From Heligmosomoides polygyrus polygyrus (Eukaryota; Nematoda; Chromadorea; Rhabditida; Heligmosomidae): a stretch of DNA of 64,000 bases. Below, in pieces: positions 53,601-63,180 of the stretch (its first letter is position 1; each line of letters starts with the position of its first letter). The DNA is taken from positions 108,084,221-108,148,220 of the forward strand of contig OX377202.1 in the NCBI GenBank assembly GCA_947396885.1, written 5' to 3'. The translations under genes and the position numbers were made by a program. The notes beneath the pieces are model-generated. The model did no database searches. It saw only the letters and a program-made list of their open reading frames with translations, and was not told the DNA's origin.

Positions 53601-56268
53601 GTCGGCTACCTGACATGCTATAGATTCTTTAATGAATTCATGAAGAATGCCGTGCAAAAAAGGCCATGAGGTAGACCTTTCATTGAGTCCGTAAGAATGG
53701 ATAGATAACGAAGTACAAGAAGGTCTTGATTCGGATGCGGCCTAAACCCACCAAACCTTCATTCCTTTGAAAACGTATAATTGATAGCATACATTTCTGT
53801 GAAGTAGAAACACAAGGAATGTGCGGAGTTTCCGTTTCCGCGTTTCGTATTTCAGTTTCCCACCATTTTGAGTCTTTTTGTTTCTTATTTCCTTCTGCTT
53901 TTGCGTTTCTGTTCTTTCTGCTTTGAAAAATCTCTACGTTTCTGGTGGCCCCTTCGAAATGAGACGTTCTTCAGTATCTGTACAGACGTTTCTGCCTGCT
54001 CTTCGGAGCTGACCGATGTGGAAGTGCTCAGTGAAGGACGAGCCTACGCCAGACTCGTGTTCCGCTACTCGGCTTACTGCAAGGTTGACTATAGCAGGTA
54101 ACACAGTCTAAAATTAGCGATGTGGTGTCTAGTATAGTTGTGACTTTGAGAAATTTTATCGAACGAATCAATTAATGAATAATTTCGAGGACGAACATTT
54201 TCGAACGAACGATCGAGCGAATTTATTCGATGTCGTAAATTTTGGAGTGATCGAAGATCGAATAAACCTATGATCTTTTATTTACTCGAATATTCGAAGC
54301 ATAGTAACACATTCAACTGAACAAATAATGAATAGCTGAATTTTGCTGTACAATAGAAGGTGTCTATAGTAAACATACACCTGTTGTGGCACTTACCACT
54401 GATGTGAGAGGACTATAGATTAGAAGAAATATTAGGTTGTAACGAAATAAATGGCACTGAACCACTGTAAATTTAAACAGTTATTATCTCGGCTTGTAGG
54501 CAAGTTTATTAATAGAAATAAAAACCTTCTGATTCTACACATCTTTGCCAACGTGACACGCTTTTTTATCCCAGTAGCATAAAAATCAGAAGTTCTGGAA
54601 TTGACGAAATCTTCGAAGGCACTTTCGGCATCCTGTTGGTATCTGAATATTTTCCCCACCAAGAAGTCGCCAAGATGCTTGAAGAAATGGTAGTCTGTTG
54701 GGAAGAGGTCGGGAGAAGACGGAGGATGTGGTAGAGTTTCAATGCTCAGCTCATTCAATTTCTGCAACGTCATTCGTGCTACATGGGGGCGAGCATTGTC
54801 GTGCAGAAGGAGAACTCGCCTTCGGTTTACCAAGGCCGGCCGGATATCCTTCAACTTTTTCATCATTTCTTCAATTTCAATGCAGTACTTCTCTGCCGTG
54901 ATGGATTCACCGGGAGGGAGGAAGCTGTGGTGAATAATTCACAGCGAACACCACCATACTGTCACCATTACTTTCTTTTGGTGCAATTCCGGCTTCGCAA
55001 AAACCTTGGGGCTCTCATCGCTGTCCACCCACTGTGCCGATCGTCGTCTGTTGTCGTACATTATCCATTTCTCGTCACAGGCTACGATGCGATCAAGGAG
55101 TGGGTCCGTTTCGTTCCGTAGAAGCAGTGCGGACGAGATCTCATATCGTCGGTTTCTTTGCTCCTCAGACAGCTCGTGAGGCACCCATCTTTCCAGCTTT
55201 TTGGTCTTTTCAGTTTCCTTCAGATGCCGGGCAGCTGTGTTGTGACTGACGCCAAGAACCTTCGCTATCTCCCTGGTACCTTTGTGTGGATCCTCCTCTA
55301 CCACATCTCTCAGCTTGTCCTCATCAACATCACTATGCCTCCCACGACCTTCATGTTCTTCCAAGCTCTCATCTCCATTCCGGAACTTCTCATACCAACG
55401 ATACGCCGTCCGAATTGTGGAACATCCTTGACCGAATGCGGCGTTGATCTTCTCGTCCGCCTCCTTAGCTGCAGTGCCCAGCTTGAATTCATACAAGTAA
55501 ATGCCTCGGATTACCCTTTTGTCCATCTGCAAAAAAGTCAATAAAACTCTAAAGTTTTCCCACTTTTACATAGAAAATTTGGTACTCGCCGGTAGAGCAA
55601 AGTTTGCGCTTCTAAATGATAAGCCACATGTTACTGTTTGTTCTTGATCAAACGCGTAAAGACGCACCAAAAAATGGCGCGAGCCAGTGCCATTTAATTC
55701 GTTACAACCTAATATAAAAATACACATGAGGATACATAAATTCTAGGCAGAAATCGGCTTCTATTTTCTCTTCTTTTCAATGCATTCGAGCGTTTTACCT
55801 TGATCAAAACATCACTTAAATGTTGCGTGATCAACTCCTGTGCTTGAAGATTTGAAGCTTATTCGATATTCGAATGAAATTATTCGATCGAATAGAGTTC
55901 GATTATTTGATTTTCGAATAGTTGAATTGAACACTTCGATGTTCGAATTCGAACGAATATTCGACTTTTGTAAACCATCGGTGTTCAAACTCGAACTTAT
56001 ATTCGACTTTTGGAAACCATCGATAGCCGAATTCAAGCGAATATTCGAAAATCAAGGATATCGAATTATTCGACTATTCGAATAATTATTCGAGTGTTTT
56101 CCTTCGAGCACAACTATAGTGTCTAGGCCTTTAAATGTCCAGCTTCTCTGTTGATTGTGAAAGAGTTGCAGGTTTCCCGAAGATCAGAATGACTGCTGTA
56201 TCTACTTCACGGCTTTTGAAACGGATCGTGAGGTGTCGTTCGCCGTGGAATCCGATCACACTAAGAAG
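47654..56268 (+). CDS. Cys-loop ligand-gated ion channel subunit (N-terminal part)
   Basis: Exons: 47654-47783, 50290-50432, 50890-50970, 51030-51136, 53975-54097, 56172-56268; phases agree and give 227 codons. The protein starts with a signal peptide (LWPLIAGISAFVSISAVLL). The extracellular ligand-binding domain of the nicotinic-receptor superfamily follows: FLDMNTHERERLENCVFSYL, VAIRHVQLTTGSSYQ, TWEDTRLRWDSSEW and KIWYPNLIDHS. Cys189 and Cys203 in YCKVDYSRFPEDQNDC match the pattern C-x6-F-P-x-D-x3-C exactly, which defines the Cys-loop. Such subunits form pentameric channels in neuron or muscle membranes. The four membrane helices should follow exon 6 but were not found before 64000. Ligand and ion selectivity cannot be judged. 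A second Met at 47663 could be the start. Confidence 0.86.
48340..49560. repeat. Cluster of TCGATCGATATTGATT motifs
   Basis: Variants of AATCGATAATATNGATCGATATTGAT occur about eight times (near 48377, 48745, 48885, 48960, 49025, 49125, 49318 and 49445), spaced 65-370 bp apart. Several are preceded by CTAGACAAAAT and followed by TTAGCCAATCAAT. It lies in intron 1 of the channel gene. Confidence 0.55.
50555..50815 (+). repeat. Family-B SINE
   Basis: TTGTAGCGCAGTCGGAAGAG, then CCTGGTTCGGATTTCCCGC and the tail ATTGAGTAACGCCGTCC are intact. The middle lacks a short segment after GGCCACGGAA. It lies in intron 2 of the channel gene. Confidence 0.78.
51205..51492 (+). repeat. Family-B SINE, best copy, 12-bp target duplication
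   Basis: A-box-like GTGTAGCGCAGTCGG (51213-51227) and B-box-like GGTTCGGATTTTC (from 51269) are well kept. TTATGTCCGACT occurs at 51193-51204 and 51493-51504, a clean retroposition duplication. It lies in intron 4 of the channel gene, 68 bp after exon 4. Confidence 0.88.
51553..52664. mobile_element. Non-coding mariner-type MITE
   Basis: TTAGGTTGGAAACTTCCC at the left and its diverged inverse at the right (GACTTAGTTTTCAACCAAA) form inverted ends of about 45 bp, including TTTTTATTCTGAATTTT in both. No transposase is visible. TAGAGCAAAT recurs several times inside. The TTAGGTTG start is shared with the mariners at 45116, 52683 and 54432. Confidence 0.6.
52683..53660 (-). mobile_element. mariner, 5'-truncated and frame-broken
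   Basis: The left end TTAGGTTGTAAAAAAATC follows TA. On - the transposase shows the HTH tract (GLGSTTHRACYEWFGEF, SLEDKARSGGPSEL), TGDESCVLY (first Asp), ILHDNAKPRVARLT (second) and DLAPTDYHLFHALK (third). At least two frame breaks separate these. No inverted end was found near 53660. It lies in intron 4 of the channel gene. Confidence 0.85.
54150..54300. repeat. TTCGAA/ATTCGA-rich cluster, left part
   Basis: ATTCGA, TCGAACGA and TCGAATA variants recur every 10-20 bases here and again at 55850-56100, on either side of the mariner at 54432-55712. One AT-rich TTCGAA block may have been split by the mariner. No coding sense is visible. Confidence 0.5.
54432..55712 (-). mobile_element. Complete mariner with one nonsense codon
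   Basis: Inverted ends of about 29 bp (TTAGGTTGTAACGAAATAAA, TTAGGTTGTAACGAATTAAA) are flanked by TA (54430-54431 and 55713-55714). The - strand frame from 55541 runs to the left end and is stopped only by TGA at 54939-54941 (codon 201). Motifs are ACDEKWIMYDN, HDNARPHVARM and SPDLFPTDYHFF, with 34 residues between the last two Asp, so DD34D. The stop after YFVTT falls within the terminal repeat, so the frame ends in the TIR. It lies in intron 5 of the channel gene. Confidence 0.93.
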
Positions 56269-56797
56269 GTAGGACCCCGACAAAAATTGGTTTTAAAATG
56301 GATACGGCAAAGAAGGACAGTTATATTTTCTAGTCGAAGGAGTTTCGGATCTATCCTAGTTGGAAGGGAGCATATCTAGAAAAACGTAACAAACGCATTC
56401 AGTGTGGTTTCTTCCAGCTTGGAAATTGTAAGGAAAGATCCACTCGTAGGTCAGCTCACGGTGTCGTCTTTGAAGACAAGTATGCTTTGGATTTACCACC
56501 GTTGTCAAAGAGTATAGGGCACCCCCCCCCCACTAGGATAGGTCCAAAGTTTCTCACATTCCAGCAAATTTGCCATTGTTGTGTAAGGTAAGCAAGTATT
56601 AGTCTCCTTTTGCTTCGAGTGAATCTTCTCTTACCTTTGTACCTGAAGTAAAAAGCGGCTAAACCTCCACTATCCACGGGATCCAGCCAATGCTGCCTAC
56701 ATTCTAGAAGGCACAATCAAGGCGGCACCTACGCTAATCTGTTTCCCCGGGCGCCGCCACAATTATAGTTGTCGGATACAAAATATGTTCGAAGCTA

Positions 56798-57057
56798 CTA
56801 CTTAAAAGGTATGACGTAGTATGCGTATGTGCAGCTTGCAAGCCTACACGACAACAAGTCGACATAGGCACAATCCTCGTCGTTGAGGAGGTGGGGGTCG
56901 GCTGCGTCTGTTGTTTGAATGATGCAGGAAATCGGCTGCCGAACCAAGAAAATTGAAGTGTGGTCTTCCACCAATAGAAAATGCACTTCCACGCGGAATT
57001 TAGATAGTACGGCGACCAGACGCCAGAAGTCACACATCAAACTTGGGTAATTAAACC
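56798..57057 (-). pseudogene. SL1-tagged 79-codon ORF, possible retrocopy of a trans-spliced mRNA
   Basis: On the - strand 57057-57037 reads the first 21 nt of SL1 (GGTTTAATTACCCAAGTTTG then A). The ATG of a 79-codon frame overlaps it (57037-57035). The frame shows MCDFWRLVAVLSKFRVEVHF, then VRQPISCIIQTTDAADPH and DEDCAYVDLLSC, ending TAG at 56798. A genomic leader joined to an ATG is expected for a reverse-transcribed trans-spliced mRNA. No poly(A) tract or duplication is seen, which weakens this. The protein is not recognised. Confidence 0.45.
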
Positions 57058-57189
57058 TTTATCCTTTAGTACACAGAAAATAACACGCTTGAATATCGAA
57101 TACAGAATAATAATACCGATGGTAAGGCGATAAGATGGTAATGGAATGATACCATAGAAAAATATGACTATAACTTCGCGGAACAAAAC

Positions 57190-57860
57190 AAGGCAAACAG
57201 AATGAAGTTCATATGAGCAAAAACAATACTGCTAGAGACATAAATCAGCTAAGTGAATCAGCGAAAGACACAAATATTGATGATATGGCAGAAGAAGCCA
57301 TTTTGGGAAGAGACCGTTTCCACATGAAGAAATGGCAAGGCGCAACAGGCAAAGTAAGAGCATACCAGAACAGAAAACGACATAACCTCAGAGTATATGA
57401 AGAAAAGCAAGATATAGAACACAGCAACAAAAGATTACAACGCTACTGCAAAACATGCACACAAAATACATGAGGAAAAGAACATATATGCACAGAACTA
57501 ACCCACAAGGACACGCGCAAGGAGAAGAAGAGAGAAAACTCCCCCGAAGAAGAACCACGGACCCAAACACGCGCAGCGTAGAGAGCCCCCTCAAATCAAC
57601 CTCAACAGAAGCGCACAGCCGCACTACTGTCCGCGAGCCCATGAACGAAGGCGGGAAACACTGACTAGGCACGAAACCCTGAAAATCAGGCCTAAAGAAA
57701 TAGCTCGGGAAAAGAGGAGAGCCCAGAGGGCGCCTGCTGTCGAATCGGGCGCGGAATTCTTCAGTGGAGACGTCTTGTCGTCAAAAGTGAAGGAAAAAAG
57801 ATCAAGAGTAATGCAACGCCTCGAGGCTGTGAGCGTACAGCAATGAGAACTTTCCTGCAG
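57190..57860 (+). other. Purine-rich ORF region of unknown nature
   Basis: A frame at 57213-57473 (86 aa, highly charged: MKKWQGATGKVRAYQNRKRH) is followed in another frame by an Arg-rich stretch to about 57664. It then runs into text with GCACGAAACCCTGAAAATCAGG and GAGAGCCCAGAGGGCGCC. Composition differs from the flanks. It may be the 5' part of an unrecognised mobile element. No family call is possible. Confidence 0.3.
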
Positions 57861-58656
57861 CTGCCGCGCCCTGCGGCCAATTACTTGACCAATGGCCAAG
57901 AGCAGGACTCTCTCCCTCTCTTTATACGCTTCTTTTTTTCAACAGGCTAGGTAGAAGATCGGAAGTCAGCCTACACTACATGGCATTGTTTCGCTAGGAG
58001 AAACGTGTTTAATCCTTTCTTCTATCCTAAAACGGTTTTTTCGTCTTTTGCGTACTGGAAATGTGGTACATTAAGAACATACATAGGCTATAGATATTAT
58101 CACCGTGCTTTTCACGATAACATGCACATTTGCATTACTTTTAAACGCCAGGTGGAATTGTACAGCTGCGTTTGCGACATCTAATTAAATAGCTTCTAGC
58201 TGAAACGGCTGCCTAGCAACGTGTTCTTAGCTTTTCACGGTTGCATGAGGTTAAAAGCTCAATTTGAAGCGAATGAATGCTCGACGCTACGGGCTTCGCC
58301 ATAACTTCTGAAGAGTTATACGAATACATGGGCTTTTAGAGTCTCCTAGATAGTGGAGCATACCCCATCTTCATGTCAACCTGGACCATTTTGACATTAA
58401 ATTGGACGCTTCTTAAAGTTCTTTTTTGGGGACAATTTTCAGGACAATTTACAAGTCAAACTGGAAATCTTTTAAGCATCGACGATTATGAAATCAAATT
58501 GAACGTCTTTCAAAATAAAGTAAACGTTTTCTAGATTGAACTAAAGCCCCCCGAGTAGTTGAAGTTATTTGTTGTTTAACGAAAAAGTTGTGTAACTTTA
58601 TTTGAAGTTTTTGTATTCTCCAGCACAAAAAGTGAACATACTGTTCGAAATGATAT

Positions 58657-59084
58657 AGTCGGACAGGTCTAGTGACTCACTGTCGTCGTAGTGGTAATCC
58701 TTCCGATTACTGTAGGTGGAATCGGGTCCGATATCCAGCGCTACTATTACACTGATGCGCGAACGAAACGAGCAAGGAGCTATAATTTATTAAGGCAAAA
58801 TCGGAAGGTTACAAATAAATCTAGAGCAAGGAGCAAAGAGGAGACTAGAGGAGAGCTAAGCCAAGACTGAACCTAGTTGCTTAGATCTGGGGGCTTTTAT
58901 GGACTCTCTTGGAGGCGTGTCTACCGTGTGCTCCTCGGACTCTCCGTCCGGTACGGTTTTACGGCTCTGGGGCCGTTGCTGGCATATCCGCAGGAGCAGG
59001 TCGTAAACCTCCCCTGGATACATTCCGCCACCCCATGCTCTTAATGAACACTTGCAGAATACACCGGTCCCGGTATATTCCACA
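58657..59084 (-). repeat. 3' LTR
   Basis: It matches 61922-62349 throughout. The sequence just upstream on the - strand (GAGGGCCCCCA) is not a normal purine tract. It is nearly the inverse of the primer-site start TGGGGGCC. Confidence 0.9.
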
Positions 59085-59129
59085 TGGGGGCCCTCAGAGA
59101 AACAAGCGCTTCCACTGCGCTAAAAAAAT

Positions 59130-59425
59130 CATCTTGAGCAACGACCTCCGTCGCTCGCGTCTCAATGAGCGGTTCCGCTCACTCTTTGGTGGGAAAGCAC
59201 AAGAGCACTGCAGTTCGTCTGCCCACCGCAGGCTGAACCCTCTACACAGTTTCAGCAACGACCTCCGTCGCTTTTAGAAGAGCGGGTCCGCTCGCACTTT
59301 CCAAAGGAAAGTTTAAAAGACTGGCCTCTATAATGCACGAGTCTACTGCAGTTCGCCTGCATTGCTTTCTGAGCAGTTAATCGACGACATCCGTCGCTTT
59401 TTAGGGAGCGGCTCCGCTCACGCTT
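59130..59425 (-). repeat. Three tandem units with paired small hairpins
   Basis: Units start near 59136, 59250 and 59378. Each has CGACNTCCGTCG (stem CGAC/GTCG), then about 20 bases on a second stem, GAGCGGNTCCGCTC. The first two units continue to CTGCAGTTCGYCTGC. The stems are conserved while spacers differ, which suggests selection on RNA structure. They lie between gag and the 3' LTR, in the transcript's 3' region. Confidence 0.7.
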
Positions 59426-59752
59426 TCCGAAAAAAAAAAATGCAACTCAGTGGTCTCTGAGGTACCAGCGTCATCTACTAACCGTAGATCAAACTTGCAC
59501 TGGTCATAAGTTGGTATGGTTCCATACCAGCTTAAAGTCATCTATCCGACGACATTTAACTTCTCCTTCCCCAGTCATCATACAGGGTAATGGTGCTTAT
59601 AAGGCCATCCAAAAAGGGATTAATAAAACATGATAATATTACAATGTAACGTTCGTGCGTATATCAAGCACTTGCGTTTTAGTCACAACGGCAAAAAAAA
59701 GGTAAATTCGTAGAGATAGTGGAGCGAAATTATGCAGCTTTCGAGGAGATTG

Positions 59753-61873
59753 CTAGTGGCTTCGTCGTTGCTGCCTTCGCCGCGTTTCCTCATCCTTTCC
59801 TGCAGATCGGCTTGTCCAGTAGGCGCAAGAGGTGTCGTCGTGTGTGATACTAGAATTATAGAAGGAAATCACACTGATATTTTTCACCGTAGGGGAATTC
59901 ATTCTGTTCCTCCTCCAGCGCTTTCGGCGCCTAATTTTATTCAATTCCAGGTCCTTACCACTACCATTCGCAACTGGCGAGGAACCAGTTTTCCGTTCTT
60001 TCGCATAACCAGAGCGCTTCCGGTCTTGGTGATCCTCGCTTCTTCTGCACGGTCTGCAAGCAGCTCGCGGCTGCTTGTATTGAAAGCGTTCCTTACGTTG
60101 AACACTCTTACACCAGCCCTCCAGCTCCGAAACAAGTGAAATTCCACCCGCTGTTCGGTTTTGTGCACGGTTACGACCATTGCCATTCATTCTGCCCCTA
60201 CTGCTAACTCCTGGCGCATCACTATCTTTATTGGGGCAATTTGATGCTATATGCCCAGATTCTCCACAAGTAAAACACTTAAATGAGGGCCTGGTTGCCT
60301 GCTGACCCCGTAGCCGGTGCGCATTACTGGTTGATTCCCCGCCATCGGGTGTACCATTATCGATTGAGCTACAATCGATAGGTCTCTTGAAGTGGTTGTG
60401 GTAATTACCTGATACCTTTTGTGTTTCATCCTGCAACTTTTCCAACCGTAGAGCTACTTTCTTAACCTCCTCGTATATGTCACCCTCCGGCGCATCTAAC
60501 GCGGCCAATATGTAATAAGAACTGTTCCAATGTTGAAGGCAAGAGTACAGTTTTGACCCTCTGATAAAGTCCCACTCGGTGCTAGGATGAATTCTCCTGG
60601 AAAGGTCCTCCATTCGGTAGCAAAAATCTACGATGGTCTCACTTTCTCTCTTACAGAGTTGATCCCACTCCCTTACATTTTTTAGGCGTTCGCAAGGATT
60701 TCTTCGAGCCGTTTTTAAAGCACGGACTACCCCACTATATGTTCCCTCTCGAACATTTTGTGGTAAACCCTTAAAAAGTGAAAGCGCGGTCCCTGACAAA
60801 TGATTTACCAGGATATCCCGCCTATCAGAATCTTGCCAAACTGTTACTGGGAATTTAACATCTAACCCACGTAAAAATTCGGTCAAAGAATTTTTCCCGT
60901 CGTATTTGGTAACATTGGCTACGCTTTGAGCCTTAAAAACTTCCCTAAATACAGTGAACATGTCGCTTACTGCATCCGCAGGGGCTCTCCCATACCTAGT
61001 GCTCGGATCCGAGCAAGTACTGAGAGACTCACCATTCACTGATCCTCGGGAAGACTCCGGCGAGGACAGTCGTGATGAGGCGCGAGACGCTTGCGTTGGC
61101 TCGCAACGTCGTCCAGCGTTCATGGCTAGGGACGCGATCCGTCCCTGAACAGAGTTATGCACATGATCGCTTTTAAGCGAAGTGTAGTGGCTGCGAACCG
61201 CACGCCATTCACTAACTCTGTTGCCGTTCTCACCTGTGGATGTCGGTTCACGGCTGGATCCAGCCACTGACCGCGTTACCCCAGTTCCGAGACTTGCCGC
61301 TTCTTTCTGCAAAAGTCTCAACTGGTTTCTATGGCACTCCACCATTTTTTCCCTTTCAGACAGCTCGTATTCAAGCTGTGATTTCAAATTGTCTATGCTG
61401 CTCTGCAATTTCAGAACCTCGTTAGTCTTAGAAATTACCCGTTCCTTAACTTGATCAATTTCGCACCCCAGTGTCAATGCTAAATCACAGAGTGCTTGGC
61501 TATGCGCGTTCACCTGTGGCAAAAATTCGCGCAATTCATTAAGCGACATCCCAATCTCATTGCAAAATGCCGCTTCCAAAGCATCTGGCCCTACTCCTAA
61601 GCGTGCGTCTACCATTTCGAGCGTACCTTCTATAGTACCTCTAACAGCATCTAAAATCTTAGCCCGTTTACACCGAGCTAAATTCCTGATCTGCTCATTT
61701 AGCGCGCTATCTAACCGCTTTAGGATATTCCCGAAGGAAGCATTTAAATCCTCAAACTGGCAACTCACTCCGAGTTGATCCCAGTCCTCCAACGGCTGTG
61801 GAGTATTCTCGCCAAGCTGATCCATGACGGTTCCGTCCATGGCATCGGTGGCAGTTGGGTGTGACATTGTCAA
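59753..61873 (-). CDS. gag: Gag polyprotein of the LTR retrotransposon
   Basis: This is a 706-codon intact frame from the ATG at 61873. The N-terminal 200 residues are helical with a likely coiled coil around 125-195. Residues about 310-480 carry a retrotransposon-gag capsid-like domain (LTEFLRGLDVKF, LSGTALSLFKGLP, YRMEDLSRRIHP). A CCHC zinc knuckle, CFTCGESGHIASNC, lies near residue 550. The last 110 residues are very basic. Gag packages element RNA into particles. It is longer than most Gag proteins. No protease frame follows in any phase that I can see, so pol must come from another element in trans if it moves. Confidence 0.88.
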   Translation of the reverse strand: MTMSHPTATDAMDGTVMDQLGENTPQPLEDWDQLGVSCQFEDLNASFGNILKRLDSALNEQIRNLARCKRAKILDAVRGTIEGTLEMVDARLGVGPDALEAAFCNEIGMSLNELREFLPQVNAHSQALCDLALTLGCEIDQVKERVISKTNEVLKLQSSIDNLKSQLEYELSEREKMVECHRNQLRLLQKEAASLGTGVTRSVAGSSREPTSTGENGNRVSEWRAVRSHYTSLKSDHVHNSVQGRIASLAMNAGRRCEPTQASRASSRLSSPESSRGSVNGESLSTCSDPSTRYGRAPADAVSDMFTVFREVFKAQSVANVTKYDGKNSLTEFLRGLDVKFPVTVWQDSDRRDILVNHLSGTALSLFKGLPQNVREGTYSGVVRALKTARRNPCERLKNVREWDQLCKRESETIVDFCYRMEDLSRRIHPSTEWDFIRGSKLYSCLQHWNSSYYILAALDAPEGDIYEEVKKVALRLEKLQDETQKVSGNYHNHFKRPIDCSSIDNGTPDGGESTSNAHRLRGQQATRPSFKCFTCGESGHIASNCPNKDSDAPGVSSRGRMNGNGRNRAQNRTAGGISLVSELEGWCKSVQRKERFQYKQPRAACRPCRRSEDHQDRKRSGYAKERKTGSSPVANGSGKDLELNKIRRRKRWRRNRMNSPTVKNISVISFYNSSITHDDTSCAYWTSRSAGKDEETRRRQQRRSH

Positions 61874-61921
61874 TGGACACTGAAACGGGAACTTGGATCC
61901 AAGTTACCGGCGTGGCCCCCA

Positions 61922-62349
61922 AGTCGGACAGGTCTAGTGACTCACTGTCGTCGTAGTGGTAATCCTTCCGATTACTGTAGGTGGAATCGGGTCCGATATC
62001 CAGCGCTACTATTACACTGATGCGCGAACGAAACGAGCAAGGAGCTATAATTTATTAAGGCAAAATCGGAAGGTTACAAATAAATCTAGAGCAAGGAGCA
62101 AAGAGGAGACTAGAGGAGAGCTAAGCCAAGACTGAACCTAGTTGCTTAGATCTGGGGGCTTTTATGGACTCTCTTGGAGGCGTGTCTACCGTGTGCTCCT
62201 CGGACTCTCCGTCCGGTACGGTTTTACGGCTCTGGGGCCGTTGCTGGCATATCCGCAGGAGCAGGTCGTAAACCTCCCCTGGATACATTCCGCCACCCCA
62301 TGCTCTTAATGAACACTTGCAGAATACACCGGTCCCGGTATATTCCACA
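61922..62349 (-). repeat. 5' LTR
   Basis: It carries a TATA-like CCATAAAAG (about 62157-62165 on -) and a poly(A) signal AATAAA (62051-62056 on -), in the order needed for U3-R-U5. The gag start lies 48 bases downstream of its end. Confidence 0.9.
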
Positions 62350-63180
62350 TATTAAATTTTAATTTTTTTTATAAAAAAGGGATAAAGGATAAAGGACGGC
62401 TTTACTCAATTTCTTCTGGGATACGTCACACACTCTATTTCTACGGGATGTCGTGAAGGCGACTGGAATGCGAATGCGCGCCCTTTTTAATTTTTATATT
62501 TTTTAAGGGAAAATAAAGGTAGCAAGCTTACTATATTTGAAAGAGCAGCGATTTTTGGGTGAGCTAAAAACGACGAGATTGCGCCATGCACTCCAGCTCG
62601 CCACGATTTTCATTTGATAGTGAATGCTGTTTACTTGAAACACCAAAGTGAGCATACACGGCATCTATCCTAGTCGGGAGGGGGGGGGGCTGTCTGTCGT
62701 AATGCTGGACAGGAGATGGTGCTGTGGGACGAACGTAGGGGAGGAGTTTGAAATTATCTCCTACCCCTATCGATTAGGATAAACCCGATGCATTTGTTTT
62801 GTATTTTTATTTTGTTTCGCGATGCAAGTGTGTTACTCCAAGCAAAGATAATTCTTGCTAGCAATGAAAGGAAAATCGCGAGTCTTATCCTTAGATAGAC
62901 AAGTGCATAGCACAAACACTTCTTTTAGTGGTCAAAATTGTTGCTTTTCCGCTTTTGTAAAAATAAATCTTAAATCCCTGTTATTCCTCCCCTTCTCGCT
63001 ATTATTTTTCTCTTTTTTTAAAGAATTTTTTTTACAAAATTTCGAAAATTTCTAAGGCAAGTCATTCAAAATTTTCCTTGAACAAAAAGCTATTCAAATC
63101 ACCACGAAACTTTGTAAAAGTAAACGTAGAGATACATTTTTGGAAAATTTATAAAAATTTATTTTTTGTTTACATTTTTG
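62350..63180. other. Old AT-rich repeats, no gene recognised
   Basis: A family-B SINE tail fragment on - lies at about 62385-62480. The AT-rich partner repeat (GATTGCGCCATGCACTCCAG) lies at 62560-62660 and a short G-run MITE (TATCCTAGTCGGGAGGGG) at 62660-62790. The rest is AT-rich with no exon that I can support. The channel gene's membrane exons were searched for here and not found. Confidence 0.5.

Larger units (their letters stand above)
58657..62349 (-). mobile_element. Young LTR retrotransposon with gag and no pol
   Basis: Two 428-bp direct repeats (58657-59084 and 61922-62349) read as identical base for base. On - the LTR starts TGTGGAATATACC and ends GTCCGACT. TGGGGGCCACGCC, which fits a tRNA primer-binding site, follows the 5' LTR directly. 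The 2.8-kb interior has one long frame (gag) and then about 670 bp without protease, RT or integrase. ATAT borders both ends if the LTR is read one base shorter. It lies downstream of the channel exons and may sit in that gene's next intron. Confidence 0.9.

Noticed and set aside
58856..59083. The 75-codon frame present identically in both LTRs
   Set aside because: It is non-coding LTR sequence duplicated with the element; it crosses the TATA-like site and has no known motif.
59753..60186. A protease or pol frame overlapping the end of gag
   Set aside because: The alternative frame at 59941-60186 has no D-S/T-G protease motif or RT motif, and nothing follows before the 3' LTR.
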